From: Postechiella marina
GTDB lineage: Bacteria; Bacteroidota; Bacteroidia; Flavobacteriales; Flavobacteriaceae
Length of the DNA: 64,000 bases
Assembly (NCBI RefSeq): GCF_039538365.1
Contig: NZ_BAABCA010000005.1
Location: forward strand, 62,001 to 126,000
Direction of reading: 5' to 3'
The notes under the pieces were generated by a model. It saw only the letters and a list, made by a program, of their open reading frames with translations. It had not been told where the DNA came from and searched no databases. A program made the translations under genes and the position numbers. Numbering within the stretch: the first letter of the stretch is position 1; the number at the start of each line of letters is the position of its first letter. Below are positions 27,083 to 38,500 of the stretch, in pieces.

Positions 27083-28711
27083 ATGGATCTTAACTTCAAT
27101 AAAAACGAAGATCATAATAAACTATTAGTATCAGAGTTAAAAAAAAGACTTGCCAAAGTACATCTTGGCGGTGGTAAAGCTAGAATTGAAAAACATAAGA
27201 GCAAAGGTAAAATGACTGCGCATGAGCGTATTGATTATTTATTAGATGCCAAATCTAACGCCATTGAGATAGCTGCTTTTGCAGGAGAAGACATGTATAA
27301 AGAACATGGCGGATGCCCATCTGGAGGTGTTGTTGTTAAAATGGGATACGTTAAAGGTAAACAGTGTATTGTTGTTGCCAACGACGCTACCGTTAAAGCA
27401 GGTGCTTGGTTTCCTATTACTGGAAAAAAGAACTTAAGAGCTCAAGAAATTGCCATAGAAAACAAATTACCAATTATATACCTAGTAGATTCTGCTGGGG
27501 TTTATTTGCCTTTACAAGACGAAATTTTCCCTGATAAAGAACATTTTGGGCGTATTTTTAGAAATAATGCCATAATGAGCAGTATGGGTATTACTCAAAT
27601 TGCTGCTGTTATGGGTAGTTGCGTTGCTGGCGGGGCTTACTTACCTATTATGAGCGACGAAGCTTTAATTGTAGATAAAACAGGAAGTATTTTTCTTGCT
27701 GGCAGCTATCTAGTAAAAGCTGCTATTGGAGAAACTATTGATAACGAAACTCTTGGAGGTGCAACAACACACTGCGAAATTTCTGGTGTTACCGATTATA
27801 AATCTAAGGATGATGCTGATGCTTTAGATACTATTAAAAATATTATTGATAAAATTGGTGATTACAACAAAGCTGGATATAATAGGATTGAAGCTAAAAA
27901 ACCTAAAGAAAATCCTGAAGATATTTATGGAATTTTACCAAAATCTAGAGCAGACCAGTACGATATGTACGAAATTATTAAACGCTTAGTAGACAACTCT
28001 GAATTTGATGAATACAAAGCGGGTTACGGGCAAACTATTATTACCGGTTATGCTAGAATTAATGGTTGGGCTGTTGGTATAGTTGCTAACCAACGAAAGT
28101 TAGTAAAAACAAAAAAAGGCGAAATGCAATTTGGCGGTGTTATTTATAATGATAGCGCAGATAAATCTACGCGTTTTATTGCTAATTGCAATCAAAAGAA
28201 AATACCTCTAGTTTTTTTACAAGATGTTACAGGCTTTATGGTTGGTAGTAAAAGCGAGCATGGTGGTATTATAAAAGATGGTGCTAAAATGGTTAATGCT
28301 GTAAGTAACTCGGTTGTGCCAAAATTTACTATTATTATAGGTAATAGTTATGGCGCTGGTAATTATGCAATGTGCGGAAAAGCATACGATCCTAGACTTA
28401 TTGCTGCGTGGCCTAGTGCAGAACTTGCTGTAATGAGTGGAAACTCTGCTGCCAAAGTATTACTACAAATTGAAAAAGCATCGCTTTTAAAAAAAGGAGA
28501 AGAAATTACTCCTGAAAAAGAAACTGAACTTTATAATAAAATTAAAGATAAATACGACAACCAAGTATCGCCATACTATGCTGCTGCTAGAATTTGGACT
28601 GATGCCATTATAGATCCTTTAGATACTAGAAAATGGATTTCTATGGGTATAGAAGCTGCAAACCATGCTCCTATTGAAAAACCTTTTAACTTAGGTATTT
28701 TACAGGTGTAG
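27083..28711 (+). CDS. Acyl-CoA carboxylase carboxyltransferase (beta) subunit, methylcrotonyl-CoA type
   Basis: 542 residues, the usual length of beta subunits of biotin-dependent acyl-CoA carboxylases. Two crotonase-fold halves are visible. The N-half has LGGGKARIEKH, KMTAHERID, the oxyanion-type MGSCVAGGAYLP and the acyl-CoA region VDSAGVYLPLQDEIFPD. The C-half has VFLQDVTGFMVG and GNSYGAGNYAMCG. The DSAG/LPLQDE/FPD block resembles methylcrotonyl-CoA carboxylase beta more than propionyl-CoA carboxylase. It would transfer CO2 from carboxybiotin to the acyl-CoA in leucine breakdown. No biotin carboxylase/carrier gene is adjacent, so the alpha subunit must be elsewhere. It is monocistronic, ending at a strong terminator. 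Confidence 0.9.
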   Translation: MDLNFNKNEDHNKLLVSELKKRLAKVHLGGGKARIEKHKSKGKMTAHERIDYLLDAKSNAIEIAAFAGEDMYKEHGGCPSGGVVVKMGYVKGKQCIVVANDATVKAGAWFPITGKKNLRAQEIAIENKLPIIYLVDSAGVYLPLQDEIFPDKEHFGRIFRNNAIMSSMGITQIAAVMGSCVAGGAYLPIMSDEALIVDKTGSIFLAGSYLVKAAIGETIDNETLGGATTHCEISGVTDYKSKDDADALDTIKNIIDKIGDYNKAGYNRIEAKKPKENPEDIYGILPKSRADQYDMYEIIKRLVDNSEFDEYKAGYGQTIITGYARINGWAVGIVANQRKLVKTKKGEMQFGGVIYNDSADKSTRFIANCNQKKIPLVFLQDVTGFMVGSKSEHGGIIKDGAKMVNAVSNSVVPKFTIIIGNSYGAGNYAMCGKAYDPRLIAAWPSAELAVMSGNSAAKVLLQIEKASLLKKGEEITPEKETELYNKIKDKYDNQVSPYYAAARIWTDAIIDPLDTRKWISMGIEAANHAPIEKPFNLGILQV

Positions 28712-28739
28712 TTATAAAAAAAACGCATAAAATGTAATA

Positions 28740-28772
28740 AAAAGAGCGATTAATTAATTTAATCGCTCTTTT
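28740..28772. terminator. Bidirectional terminator
   Basis: AAAAGAGCGATTAA (28740-28753) pairs perfectly with TTAATCGCTCTTTT (28759-28772) around a 5-base loop. It lies between two convergent genes and has A/T tracts suitable for both directions. Confidence 0.88.
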
Positions 28773-28797
28773 CTTTAAAAAAACAGTTTAAAACTTT

Positions 28798-29949
28798 TTA
28801 TTTTTTAATAATTTGTTTTGTTGTTTTTACTCCGTTACTAGTTGTTAGGTGCAAAAAGTAAACGCCTATTTTTAGAAAATCTATACTAAAATTAGTGTCA
28901 TTTGTAGAATATACTTTACTTCCTATAGCATTATAAATAGCTACGTTGCTAATTTTATTACTTAAACTTTCTATATTAATATCTCCACGTGTAGGGTTAG
29001 GAAATACAGTAATTTTATTTTCTACTATTTTTGCTTCTTTAACAGATAATACTATTGGGTTACTATAATTATAAGTTGTTTTATAAATTCCATTTTCAAC
29101 TTCTTCTAATACTTTATTATAGTATGGAAAATCTTCCGTTATGTATTCCAAACCTGTTTTATCTTTAAAAGGGTGCATAAAACTAGACATTAAAGCTCCA
29201 GAATCAAAAGTAAAATCTTTTACATAAGTATCTCCATCATATGTAGATGTTTCCTTCGTTCTATTACCATTAGCAGCAACAATGTACTCTGTTTTTTCGC
29301 TTTCATCCCATGTGTTTGTATTAGTATTCCATTCTTGGTAAGTTTGATTAGACACCATATCATTAGCATCATATGTATATAAATCTCTGTAAGTTAAATC
29401 CCAATTAGCACCATTAGGATAGTAAATATTAATAACGTCTACTCTTCCATTAGTACCGTATGCTATCTCCGACCTACTATCTATATCCCAATCTGTTCCA
29501 TTGTGTGTATAACTAATAGATTCATCAACTTTTCCTCCTGCATAAGTAAATTCAATTTTGTAATCAAAATTCCAAGAAGCTCCTTCTTTAGTTTCGTCTA
29601 TTATTAATGTGTTTAAACCTGCTCCATTATAACTATGAGTAGATCTATAATAATCTTCGAACTGGTTTGTTGTAGAGTTCCATTGTTGGTATACCTCTAA
29701 GGTTACTTTATTATTTCCATTATAGGTATAATTGTACTTATAGTTGTTTTCCCAAGTACTAGACACCGAATTCCAAACTAACTCAGTTTGGCTAATTAAA
29801 TTACCGTTACCATCGTATTCATAATTACTACCAGAATTATACTCCCAGGAACCGCCATTATTATAACCATTTATAGAAGAGTATATTCTATCTTGAGCTT
29901 GTAAAGCCATTGTTAAAATAAAAAAACTTAAAATTGTAATTTTCTGCAT
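28798..29949 (-). CDS. T9SS-secreted protein with YD-like repeats
   Basis: The start chosen is ATG at 29949 (383 residues), because it opens directly with a signal peptide ending near LQAQ; the longer reading from 29985 adds 12 non-signal residues. The middle (about 25-290) is built of repeating lines such as YEYDGNGNL, YTYNGNN and YTYDANDM, interleaved with short W-containing strands; these resemble degenerate YD/RHS-type beta repeats. The C-terminal about 75 residues are a type A T9SS sorting domain (IVENKITVFPNPTRGD, ending KQIIKK). It is probably exported to or beyond the cell surface. No enzymatic motif is seen. It is monocistronic, and the next gene upstream has its own terminator. The function is unknown. 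Confidence 0.82.
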   Translation of the reverse strand: MQKITILSFFILTMALQAQDRIYSSINGYNNGGSWEYNSGSNYEYDGNGNLISQTELVWNSVSSTWENNYKYNYTYNGNNKVTLEVYQQWNSTTNQFEDYYRSTHSYNGAGLNTLIIDETKEGASWNFDYKIEFTYAGGKVDESISYTHNGTDWDIDSRSEIAYGTNGRVDVINIYYPNGANWDLTYRDLYTYDANDMVSNQTYQEWNTNTNTWDESEKTEYIVAANGNRTKETSTYDGDTYVKDFTFDSGALMSSFMHPFKDKTGLEYITEDFPYYNKVLEEVENGIYKTTYNYSNPIVLSVKEAKIVENKITVFPNPTRGDINIESLSNKISNVAIYNAIGSKVYSTNDTNFSIDFLKIGVYFLHLTTSNGVKTTKQIIKK

Positions 29950-30036
29950 AATTATTTTGTTTTTTTGTTCTCTCAAATTTAACAAAATCGAAATACTTAT
30001 AAAATAACCAATATTAGGTATTTATGAAACTACTAA

Positions 30037-30065
30037 AGTGTTTATAAAAAGCAATTATAAACACT
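30037..30065 (-). terminator. Stem-loop terminator after the plug-VWA fusion gene
   Basis: AGTGTTTATA (30037-30046) and TATAAACACT (30056-30065) are exact inverse copies with a 9-base loop. The structure sits 18 bp past the stop codon at 30083. The minus-strand tail has only short T runs, so termination efficiency is uncertain. Confidence 0.5.
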
Positions 30066-30082
30066 CTAATAGTTTAAACTTT

Positions 30083-32389
30083 TTAAAGGTTTTGATAAGA
30101 CAATACTAATCTTTTAAATTCAGATCTGTAGCCATCTGTATCGTCTCCTTTACCAGAAGTTGCTAACTGTACCACTTTATTAACCGTAGTATTATTTGTG
30201 TATTTAGATTGACGCAATTGCATACCAAATAGTGCTACTGCAGCTGCAAATTTTAAATCTTGAGAAGCTTCATTAATTTCGTCTTTTTGCACATGTATCA
30301 TTTCTATGCTTTTATTCTCATCTGGATGCTTATATCTAAACTTAACAGTAAACAATTCGTCTGTATAATTAGAAATACGTTCTGACTTTGTGTATTTTAA
30401 ACTAGAAACTTTTTTTAAATAATTACTCTTAATACCTACCGGAATTACTTCGTATAAAGCTGTAACGGTGTGCCCGCTTCCTAATTCGCCAGCATCTTTA
30501 GTATCATCTATAAAATCTTCGTCTTCAAGTATTCTATTTTCGTAACCAATTAACCTATAAGCTTGTACTTTTGTTGGGTTAAATTCCACTTGTATTTTTA
30601 CATCTTTAGCTATAGTAAACAAAGTGCCTCCAAACTCTTTACCAAAAACCTTTTGGGCTTCTTGCATATTGTCTATAAATGCATGGTTACCATTACCTTT
30701 ATCGGCAAGAGTTTCTAATTTAGAGTCTTTGTAATTTCCATATCCAAAACCTAAAACAGATAAAAATACGCCACTTTTTCTTTTTTCTTCAATAAGCTTG
30801 CTCATAGCCTTATCGCTAGAAGCACCAACGTTAAAATCGCCATCGGTTGCTAAAATCACTCTATTATTTCCTCCTTTTACAAAGTGTTTTTCTGCCAATT
30901 TATAAGCCAGTTTAATTCCTTGTCCGCCAGCAGTAGACCCGCCAGAATTTAAATAATCTAAAGCTTTTATAATTTCCTCTTTATGCTTGCCAGATGTTGG
31001 TTTTAAAACAACTCCTGCAGCACCTGCATAAACAACAATAGATACTTTATCTTTTTCTCGTAATTGATTAACTAAAAGTTTAAAAGCTTGTTTTAAAAGA
31101 GGTAATTTGTTTTGAGAGCTCATAGAACCAGAAACATCTATTAAAAACGTTAAGTTAGATGCTGGCAAGGCTTCATTGTTATAAGTTTTACCTTGTAAGC
31201 CTATTTTAACAATTTTAGTATCTAAATTCCATGGTGTTTTTGCAACCTCTGTATGAATAGAAAATGGGTGTTTACCCGTTGGCTGCGGATATTTATAATC
31301 GAAATAATTTATCATCTCTTCTGTTTTCACTGCATCAGGATTTACTGCTACTCCGCTATTTATCATGCGTCTTACATTACTATACGAAGCCTTATCAACA
31401 TCTATAGAAAAGGTAGATAATGGCGATAATGTTGTTCTCTCAAAGTTATTTTCGTCTATTACAGCATAACTTTCATTATTTTTAATTCTAAAATTCCCTT
31501 GATGCGTTGTTATAACTACACATCCGTTTTTAGCTATTTTACCAAATTTTTTCTTGGCCTCTCCTTTGTTATAACTATTTCTAGAATCGACATCCGATTC
31601 TGGTAAATTTTTAATAATGTAATTATTTTCTTTTTTAATAGGAGCCCCATCAACAATGTATAATGGCTCATTTTCTAAATTACTTTTTCCCTTTTTAGTA
31701 GAAATAAGTATAACACCATTAACACCTCTATTACCATAAATTGCAGTACTAGCATTGTCTTTTAAAATATCTATAGATTTAATATTATTGACATTTAATT
31801 GCGGATCTGAATTGTATGGTACACCATCTACAACATATAGTGGTTTATTTTTACCTTTTAAAGAATTATACCCTCGTATTAATATTTTAGAATTAGCGTT
31901 AGAAATACCCTTGCTCTTTACAACATTTAAACCTGCTACTTTTCCTTGAAGCGTTTTTACAGTAGATTCTGACTTAATTTTGCTTGCCAATTGACTATGA
32001 TAAGCCCTTTGTGTTTTTCGCTTTATTTGCGCTGCAGATGGTTTGCTATACGATTTGTTTTGTGTGCAATAACCAATAACAACCACTTCTTCTAGGGCAG
32101 ATAAATCCTCATTTAAAACAACATTTATAACATTTATAGCCCCTACTGTTACCTGCTTACTTGTATAGCCTAAAAAAGAAAAAACCAATACATCTTTCTC
32201 TTTTACTTTAATCTTGTACTTACCATCAAAATTAGTAACAGCACCCTTAGTTTGGCCTTTTACAATTATAGATGCACCTGCTATAGGCATACCATCGGCA
32301 GAAGATGTTATAACTCCTGTTATTAATTTTTCTTGAGAAAACATTTGCATCGATATCAATACAAAAAAGGTTTTAAAAAATAGTTTCAT
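30083..32389 (-). CDS. TonB-plug/carboxypeptidase-regulatory domain fused to YfbK-type von Willebrand factor A protein
   Basis: 768 residues with a signal peptide (about 1-18). A CarboxypepD_reg-like beta-sandwich (about 20-105) is followed by a SusC-type TonB plug (about 110-235) with LYVVDGVPYN and IYGNRGVNGVILISTKKG. Next is a shortened second copy of the plug core (LYIVDGAPI through CVVITTHQG, about 236-300). No beta-barrel follows. The protein instead continues with a YfbK N-terminal domain (about 310-400), a VWA domain with intact MIDAS D418-V-S-G-S-M-S, and a DUF3520-type C-terminal domain. VWA domains bind protein partners through a metal ion. The architecture suggests an outer-membrane-associated or periplasmic scaffold that borrows SusC plug surfaces. 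The gene is divergent from the giant LRR gene (197 bp between starts). Confidence 0.85.
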   Translation of the reverse strand: MKLFFKTFFVLISMQMFSQEKLITGVITSSADGMPIAGASIIVKGQTKGAVTNFDGKYKIKVKEKDVLVFSFLGYTSKQVTVGAINVINVVLNEDLSALEEVVVIGYCTQNKSYSKPSAAQIKRKTQRAYHSQLASKIKSESTVKTLQGKVAGLNVVKSKGISNANSKILIRGYNSLKGKNKPLYVVDGVPYNSDPQLNVNNIKSIDILKDNASTAIYGNRGVNGVILISTKKGKSNLENEPLYIVDGAPIKKENNYIIKNLPESDVDSRNSYNKGEAKKKFGKIAKNGCVVITTHQGNFRIKNNESYAVIDENNFERTTLSPLSTFSIDVDKASYSNVRRMINSGVAVNPDAVKTEEMINYFDYKYPQPTGKHPFSIHTEVAKTPWNLDTKIVKIGLQGKTYNNEALPASNLTFLIDVSGSMSSQNKLPLLKQAFKLLVNQLREKDKVSIVVYAGAAGVVLKPTSGKHKEEIIKALDYLNSGGSTAGGQGIKLAYKLAEKHFVKGGNNRVILATDGDFNVGASSDKAMSKLIEEKRKSGVFLSVLGFGYGNYKDSKLETLADKGNGNHAFIDNMQEAQKVFGKEFGGTLFTIAKDVKIQVEFNPTKVQAYRLIGYENRILEDEDFIDDTKDAGELGSGHTVTALYEVIPVGIKSNYLKKVSSLKYTKSERISNYTDELFTVKFRYKHPDENKSIEMIHVQKDEINEASQDLKFAAAVALFGMQLRQSKYTNNTTVNKVVQLATSGKGDDTDGYRSEFKRLVLSYQNL

Positions 32390-32523
32390 AATAGTTGATT
32401 TTTAAGTTCTGTATAAAACTATAGTCAAGCTGCCTTTTATAAAACCAATAATGAGTGAAATGTTCTTTTGAATGAGTAACGTCGATTAAAAGAGACAAAC
32501 TATTTGAAAATAACTGCTTTAAA

Positions 32524-32553
32524 TTGTAAAGTAAAATTTTAACATTATTTTAG
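32524..32553 (+). promoter_or_regulatory. Predicted promoter of the giant LRR gene
   Basis: TTG (32524-32526), a 19-bp spacer and TATTTTAG (32546-32553) match the TTG/TAnnTTTG consensus with one mismatch in the -7 box. The start codon lies 33 bp downstream. Confidence 0.45.
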
Positions 32554-32586
32554 CCACCTAATTATAGCTATAAACACTCCCGACAC

Positions 32587-35500
32587 ATGAAATATATATT
32601 AGGCCTACTCTTTTTATTTTCAAGTATTTCTCTGTTTTCTCAGACAGAATTTATTTCTACATGGAAAACATCTAATATTAGTACTGGATCTTCTGCAAAC
32701 AATGCGGTTAGAATACCTACAAACCCAGCATATACAACTTATAACTATAATATTAATTGGGGAGATGGAAATACAGACTCTAATGTTACAGGAGATATTA
32801 CACATACTTATGCGTCTAGTGGCACGTATACTATAGAAATTTCAGGAGATTTTCCTTCAATTTATTTTAACAATTCTGGTGATGTCGAAAAAATAATAGA
32901 AATTCTTTCTTGGGGAAATATACAATGGCAAAGCATGGAAAATGCTTTTTATGGTTGTACTAATTTAAATTTTGATGCTATTGATTCTCCTGATTTAAGT
33001 CAAGCCACTTCTTTAAAAAATATGTTTAGAGACGCTACTTCTTTTACAGGAATAGTTAACGATTGGGACGTTTCAACAATTACTGATATTTCTGGAATAT
33101 TTTCTAACTGTAATATTTTTAATCGCCCTGTAGATAATTGGACAACAAACTCTGTTACCGACATGTCCGAAACATTTAAAAACACTGCTTTTAATCAGCC
33201 TCTAGATAATTGGAACACCGCTTCTGTTACCAATATGAAAGATATGCTATATGCTTGTGTAAATTTTAATCAAAATATTAATAACTGGAACGTTGGCAAA
33301 GTTACCGACATGTCTGGAATGTTTATTGCCTGCAGAAGGTTTAACCAACCACTTAACAACTGGAATGTTAGCCAAGTAACCGATATGAGTTTAATGTTTT
33401 TTAGAACCAACGACTTTAATCAAGACTTAAGTAAATGGAAAGTTGGAAATGTTACAAATATGCAGCGTATGTTTGACGAGTGTGCTATTAACTACCCTAT
33501 GAATGATTGGGATGTATCTAAAGTAACCAATATGTCGCAAATGTTTACAAGCACTCCAAACTTTAACCAGCCACTTAATAAATGGGATGTAGCAAATGTT
33601 ACCAATATGTCTGGAATGTTTGAATCTGCACAGGCATTTAATCAACCTATAAATAGTTGGAATGTTTCTGCTGTTACCAACATGTCATCCATGTTTGGAT
33701 CTCATTCTACCTATAATCAATCCGTTTTTAATCAACCTATAAACAGTTGGAATGTTTCTGCTGTTACCAACATGTCATCCATGTTTTCAAACAATCAGGT
33801 TTTTAATCAAAATTTAAATGATTGGGATGTTTCTGCTGTTATCAATATGTATCAAATGTTTAATAATACTGATGCCTTTAACCAACCTCTAAACAATTGG
33901 GATGTAAGTAACGTAACTAATATGTCTCAAATGTTTAGACAAAATGATGGTTTTAATCAGACTTTAAATAGTTGGGATACAAGTAGTCTAACTAATATTT
34001 CTTCCATTTTTGCAAATAATACCATATACAATCAATCGATAAACAATTGGAATATTAGCAAAATAAGCAATATGAGCAATGCTTTTAGCAATGCTAGTGC
34101 TTTTAATCAAAATTTAGGGGTTTGGGATATATCAAACGTATCTAACATGACAAACATGCTATCTAACTCTAACATATCTCAAGAAAACTACGATAATACC
34201 TTAATAGCATGGTCTGGTTTAACCGTAAAAACTGGTATTAATTTAGGCGCAACAAATTTACAATATTGCGATGCATTAAGCCAAAGACAAAATTTAATAG
34301 ATAACCATGGATGGACAATAACTGGAGATGCTGTTAACTGCTCTTATGTTTTATGTACAGAGATAACCATGCCACATGCTAGCGATACAGAAACACCTGC
34401 TAACAGTGACATTAGATGGAACCCTGCTCCAAATGCAACAGGCTACCGAGTAACTATAGAGTTTGAACGTAATGGCATAAGGAATTATGTAACAATAAAT
34501 GGCAACCCTGCGAACAACTATGATGTAGGTAATGTAGTTGGAGTAAGTTTTACAAATGAGTTTATGGCAAACGATATGGTTTTTGCTACCGTTGTACCTT
34601 ACAACAACGAAGGCCCAGCAACAGGATGCCAAGAGATAAGTTTTACTGTAGTAGAAAGTTGGGTTAATAGTCCTGATGCTTTTAAATTGACTTATGATAC
34701 GCGTATTTTAAAAAATGGCACTACTGCAGCAAATCAATTAAAAATAGAAGCAAATACAGGCTATCCAGATTACCTAGTTTACGATTACTCTATAGATTGG
34801 GGAGATGGCCAATACGATAACCATGTAAGCAATGATATAACACACACATACTTAACACCAGGTATTTACACCGTATCTATAATAGGAGATTTTCCTGCGC
34901 CACAACACTACTACTCGAATACAGATGCTATTAAACTACTTTCTATTGACCAATGGGGAACACAAGTTTGGCAATCTATGAATCTTGGCTTTTACTACTG
35001 CGAAAATATGGAGTACAAAGCTACAGATACCCCCAACTTATCTAATGTAACAAATATGAGTAACATGTTTGCTGGCTGTAATTTATTTAATGGAAATATT
35101 AATGATTGGGATGTTAGCAATGTTACCAATATGAGCTACTTTTTAATTGGTGCTCGAAGTTTTAATCAACCATTAAATCTATGGAATGTAAGCAATGTCG
35201 AGAACATGTCTGGTATGTTTTTTAGTTGTAAAGAATTTAACCAACCCATAGGAAACTGGACTACTACTAGTGTTACAAATACCTCTAGAATGTTTAATGG
35301 CGCAAGTGTATTTAACGACCCCTTAAATGATTGGGATGTTAGTAAGGTTGTAGACATGAATCAAATGTTTGCTAACACTAATGCTTTTAACCAACCCCTT
35401 AATAAATGGGATGTAAGCCAAGTTTTGGACATGTCAGAAATGTTTCAAAATACTATGGTTTTTAATCAAGATATTGGTGTTTGGGATGTTAGCAAAGTAA

Positions 35501-38500
35501 CAGACATGAGTAGTATGTTTAGTAATGCAGGTGTATTTAATCAACCTTTAAACACTTGGGATGTATCATCTGTAACAACCACATCGTCTATGTTTAGTAA
35601 TGCCGATGCATTTAATCAACCATTAGAAGATTGGGATGTATTAGCTGTAACCAACATGGCAAGTATGTTTAGTGGTGCACAAAGTTTTAACCAAGACATT
35701 AGTAAATGGCAAGTTACAAACGTTATAAATATGTCTTATATGTTTAGCAACGCTATAGCTTTTAACCAACCGCTAAATACCTGGGATGTTAACTCTGTTG
35801 TAAATATGAGAGCTACTTTTCGTAATGCTTCAGTATTTAATCAGCCTTTAGATAATTGGGATGTAAGTGCAGTAGCAAATATGACCGAAATGTTTGAAGA
35901 TGCATCTCTTTTTAATCAGCCTATAAACATATGGAATGTTAGCTCGGTAACCCTTATGGAGTCTATGTTTGAAGACGCTATTAGTTTTAACCAACCTTTA
36001 AACTCTTGGAACACCGCAGTAGTAACTAATTTCGAGGCTATGTTTAAAGGTGCTTTACTATTTAATGAACCCCTTTCTAACTGGAACACAGGCGAAGCAT
36101 TAACCATGAAAGCCATGTTTAGAGAAGCTGCAACTTTTAATCAGAATATTGATTCTTGGAATGTTTCTTTTGTAACCACTCTAGAAGCCATGTTTAACGA
36201 TGCCATAACTTATAACCAAAATATGAATTCTTGGAACGTAGCTTCTGTTACTACCACAGAAGATATGTTTAAAGGCGCAACCACATTTAATGGAGATATT
36301 AGCGCTTGGAATGTAAGAGGTGTAACTACCATGGAAGAAATGTTTAGTAACGCAACTAGCTTCAACCAAAACCTTAATAACTGGCGGGTATTGGGAGTAA
36401 ATAATATGGATTATATGTTTAGAGAAGCATCTACCTATAACCAAACTATGAACTTATGGAATTTGGGAGATGTAAGCATGCGCTCTACTTTTTTTAATGC
36501 AACAGCGCTTAATCAATACTTAGGCGATTGGGATGTTAGCCATGTAACTAACATGAACGATATGCTAGATAATACTGCACTTACAAGAGAAAACTATGAC
36601 AATACATTAATTGCTTGGTCTGAGCAAACACTAATTAATAGTATTACTCTTGGCGCTCAAGGGTTACCGTATTGCGATGCTCAAGAAGAAAGACAAGCTA
36701 TAATAGACACCTATGGTTGGATATTTGACCAAGACGTTCGCGATTGTCCTATTCCAGAATGTACACAATTGGCCTCTCCTTTAAATGGAGACACCAATGT
36801 CCCTGTTAATACAAATATTAATTGGAATGCTGCTCTTTTTGCTCAAGGATATCGCTTAACCGTTGGTACAAGCCCTGCAGGAAATGATATTGTAAACAAT
36901 ACCACTATTATAAACGAAACCTCTTATGAATTTGCTTCAGATTTTAATATAGGAGCTATTATTTACGTTACTATAATTCCTTTTAACGATGAAGGTGATG
37001 CTCTAGGACCATGTATAGAAGAAAGTTTTACAATTTCTAGTAATCCTGCAACAATACCAGAATGTACAAGTCTAACCGAGCCATTAAATAGCGATACAGA
37101 TGTAGCTGTAACTACAAATTTAAGTTGGACACCTATATCCAACGCAGATGGATATAAATTAACTGTTGGTACTTCTAGTGGCTCTAATGATATACTCAAC
37201 AATGAAGATGTTGGCAACGTTATTACGTACAATTTCCCAACAAATCTACCAGAAGACAGCGATATATTTGTTACTATAACACCTTATAATAGTGAAGGTG
37301 ATGCTTCTGGATGCTCACAAGAAAATTTCCATACAGAAATAATCCCTGTCCCTCCAACATGTACCAGTTTAACTTCGCCTTTAAACCAAGCTACAGATGT
37401 TGCTATTAACACTCAATTAAGTTGGAACGCCATATCCAATGCCACTGGCTACTTAGTTATTGTTGGTATAACATCTGGCGGTATCGAAGTTGTTAACAAT
37501 ATTGATGTAGGTAATTTTACAACTTACGACATTCCAAACGATTTACAAGAAGCAAGATTACACTACGTTACTATTATTCCATATAATGATGAAGGTGATG
37601 CAATGGGCTGTATAGAAGAAACCTTTACAACCGAAGACCTAAGTACTACGCCACCATGCACAACGTTATCTACACCTCTTAATAACGCCACAGAAGTTGA
37701 TCCTAGTACAAGCATAGCATGGACAAGCACTACAACCGCTACAGGCTATAAGCTTATAGTAGGGACAACTAGCGGAGGTACTGAAGTTTTTTCAGGCGAT
37801 GTTGGAAACGTTACAACTCACAACCTAACTTCTAACTTACCCGAAAGCACTGTTATTTATGTAACCGTTACTCCTTATAATGCCAATGGAGATGCCTTAG
37901 GTTGCACAGAAGAAAGCTTTACCACAAACGGTGTTCCTTTATGCACCTCTTTAATTAGTCCTTTAAATGCTACTACTAACGTAGCAAATAACACAGAACT
38001 AGAATGGACTCCTACCGCCAATACTAGTGGCTATAAACTAACAGTTAATGCCAGTAGCAGCACAGCTAATAACATAACCAATTTTAATGTTACTACTAGT
38101 ACAACATACACGTTTGCTAACAATTTTGAACAAGGTGAAACCGTTACTGTTACCATTACACCTTATAATGGTATTGGTGATGCCATAGGATGCACTTCTG
38201 AGAGTTTTACAATAAAACCTATTCCAACCTGTACAACTTTAAGCAACCCTATAGCTGGTGCAGTAAATATGGAAATTAACTCAGATATAACATGGAATAC
38301 AGTTACAGATGCAACAGGTTACAAGCTTACGGTTACTGGTAGTGAAAGTACAGCAAATAATATAACCGAATTTAATACAACAGCTACAACCTATAATTTT
38401 GCAAATAATTTCGAGCCAGGAGAAACAGTAACTGTTAGTATTACACCTTATAACGAATCTGGAGACGCAATAAATTGCACGTCAGAAAGCTTTACTATTA

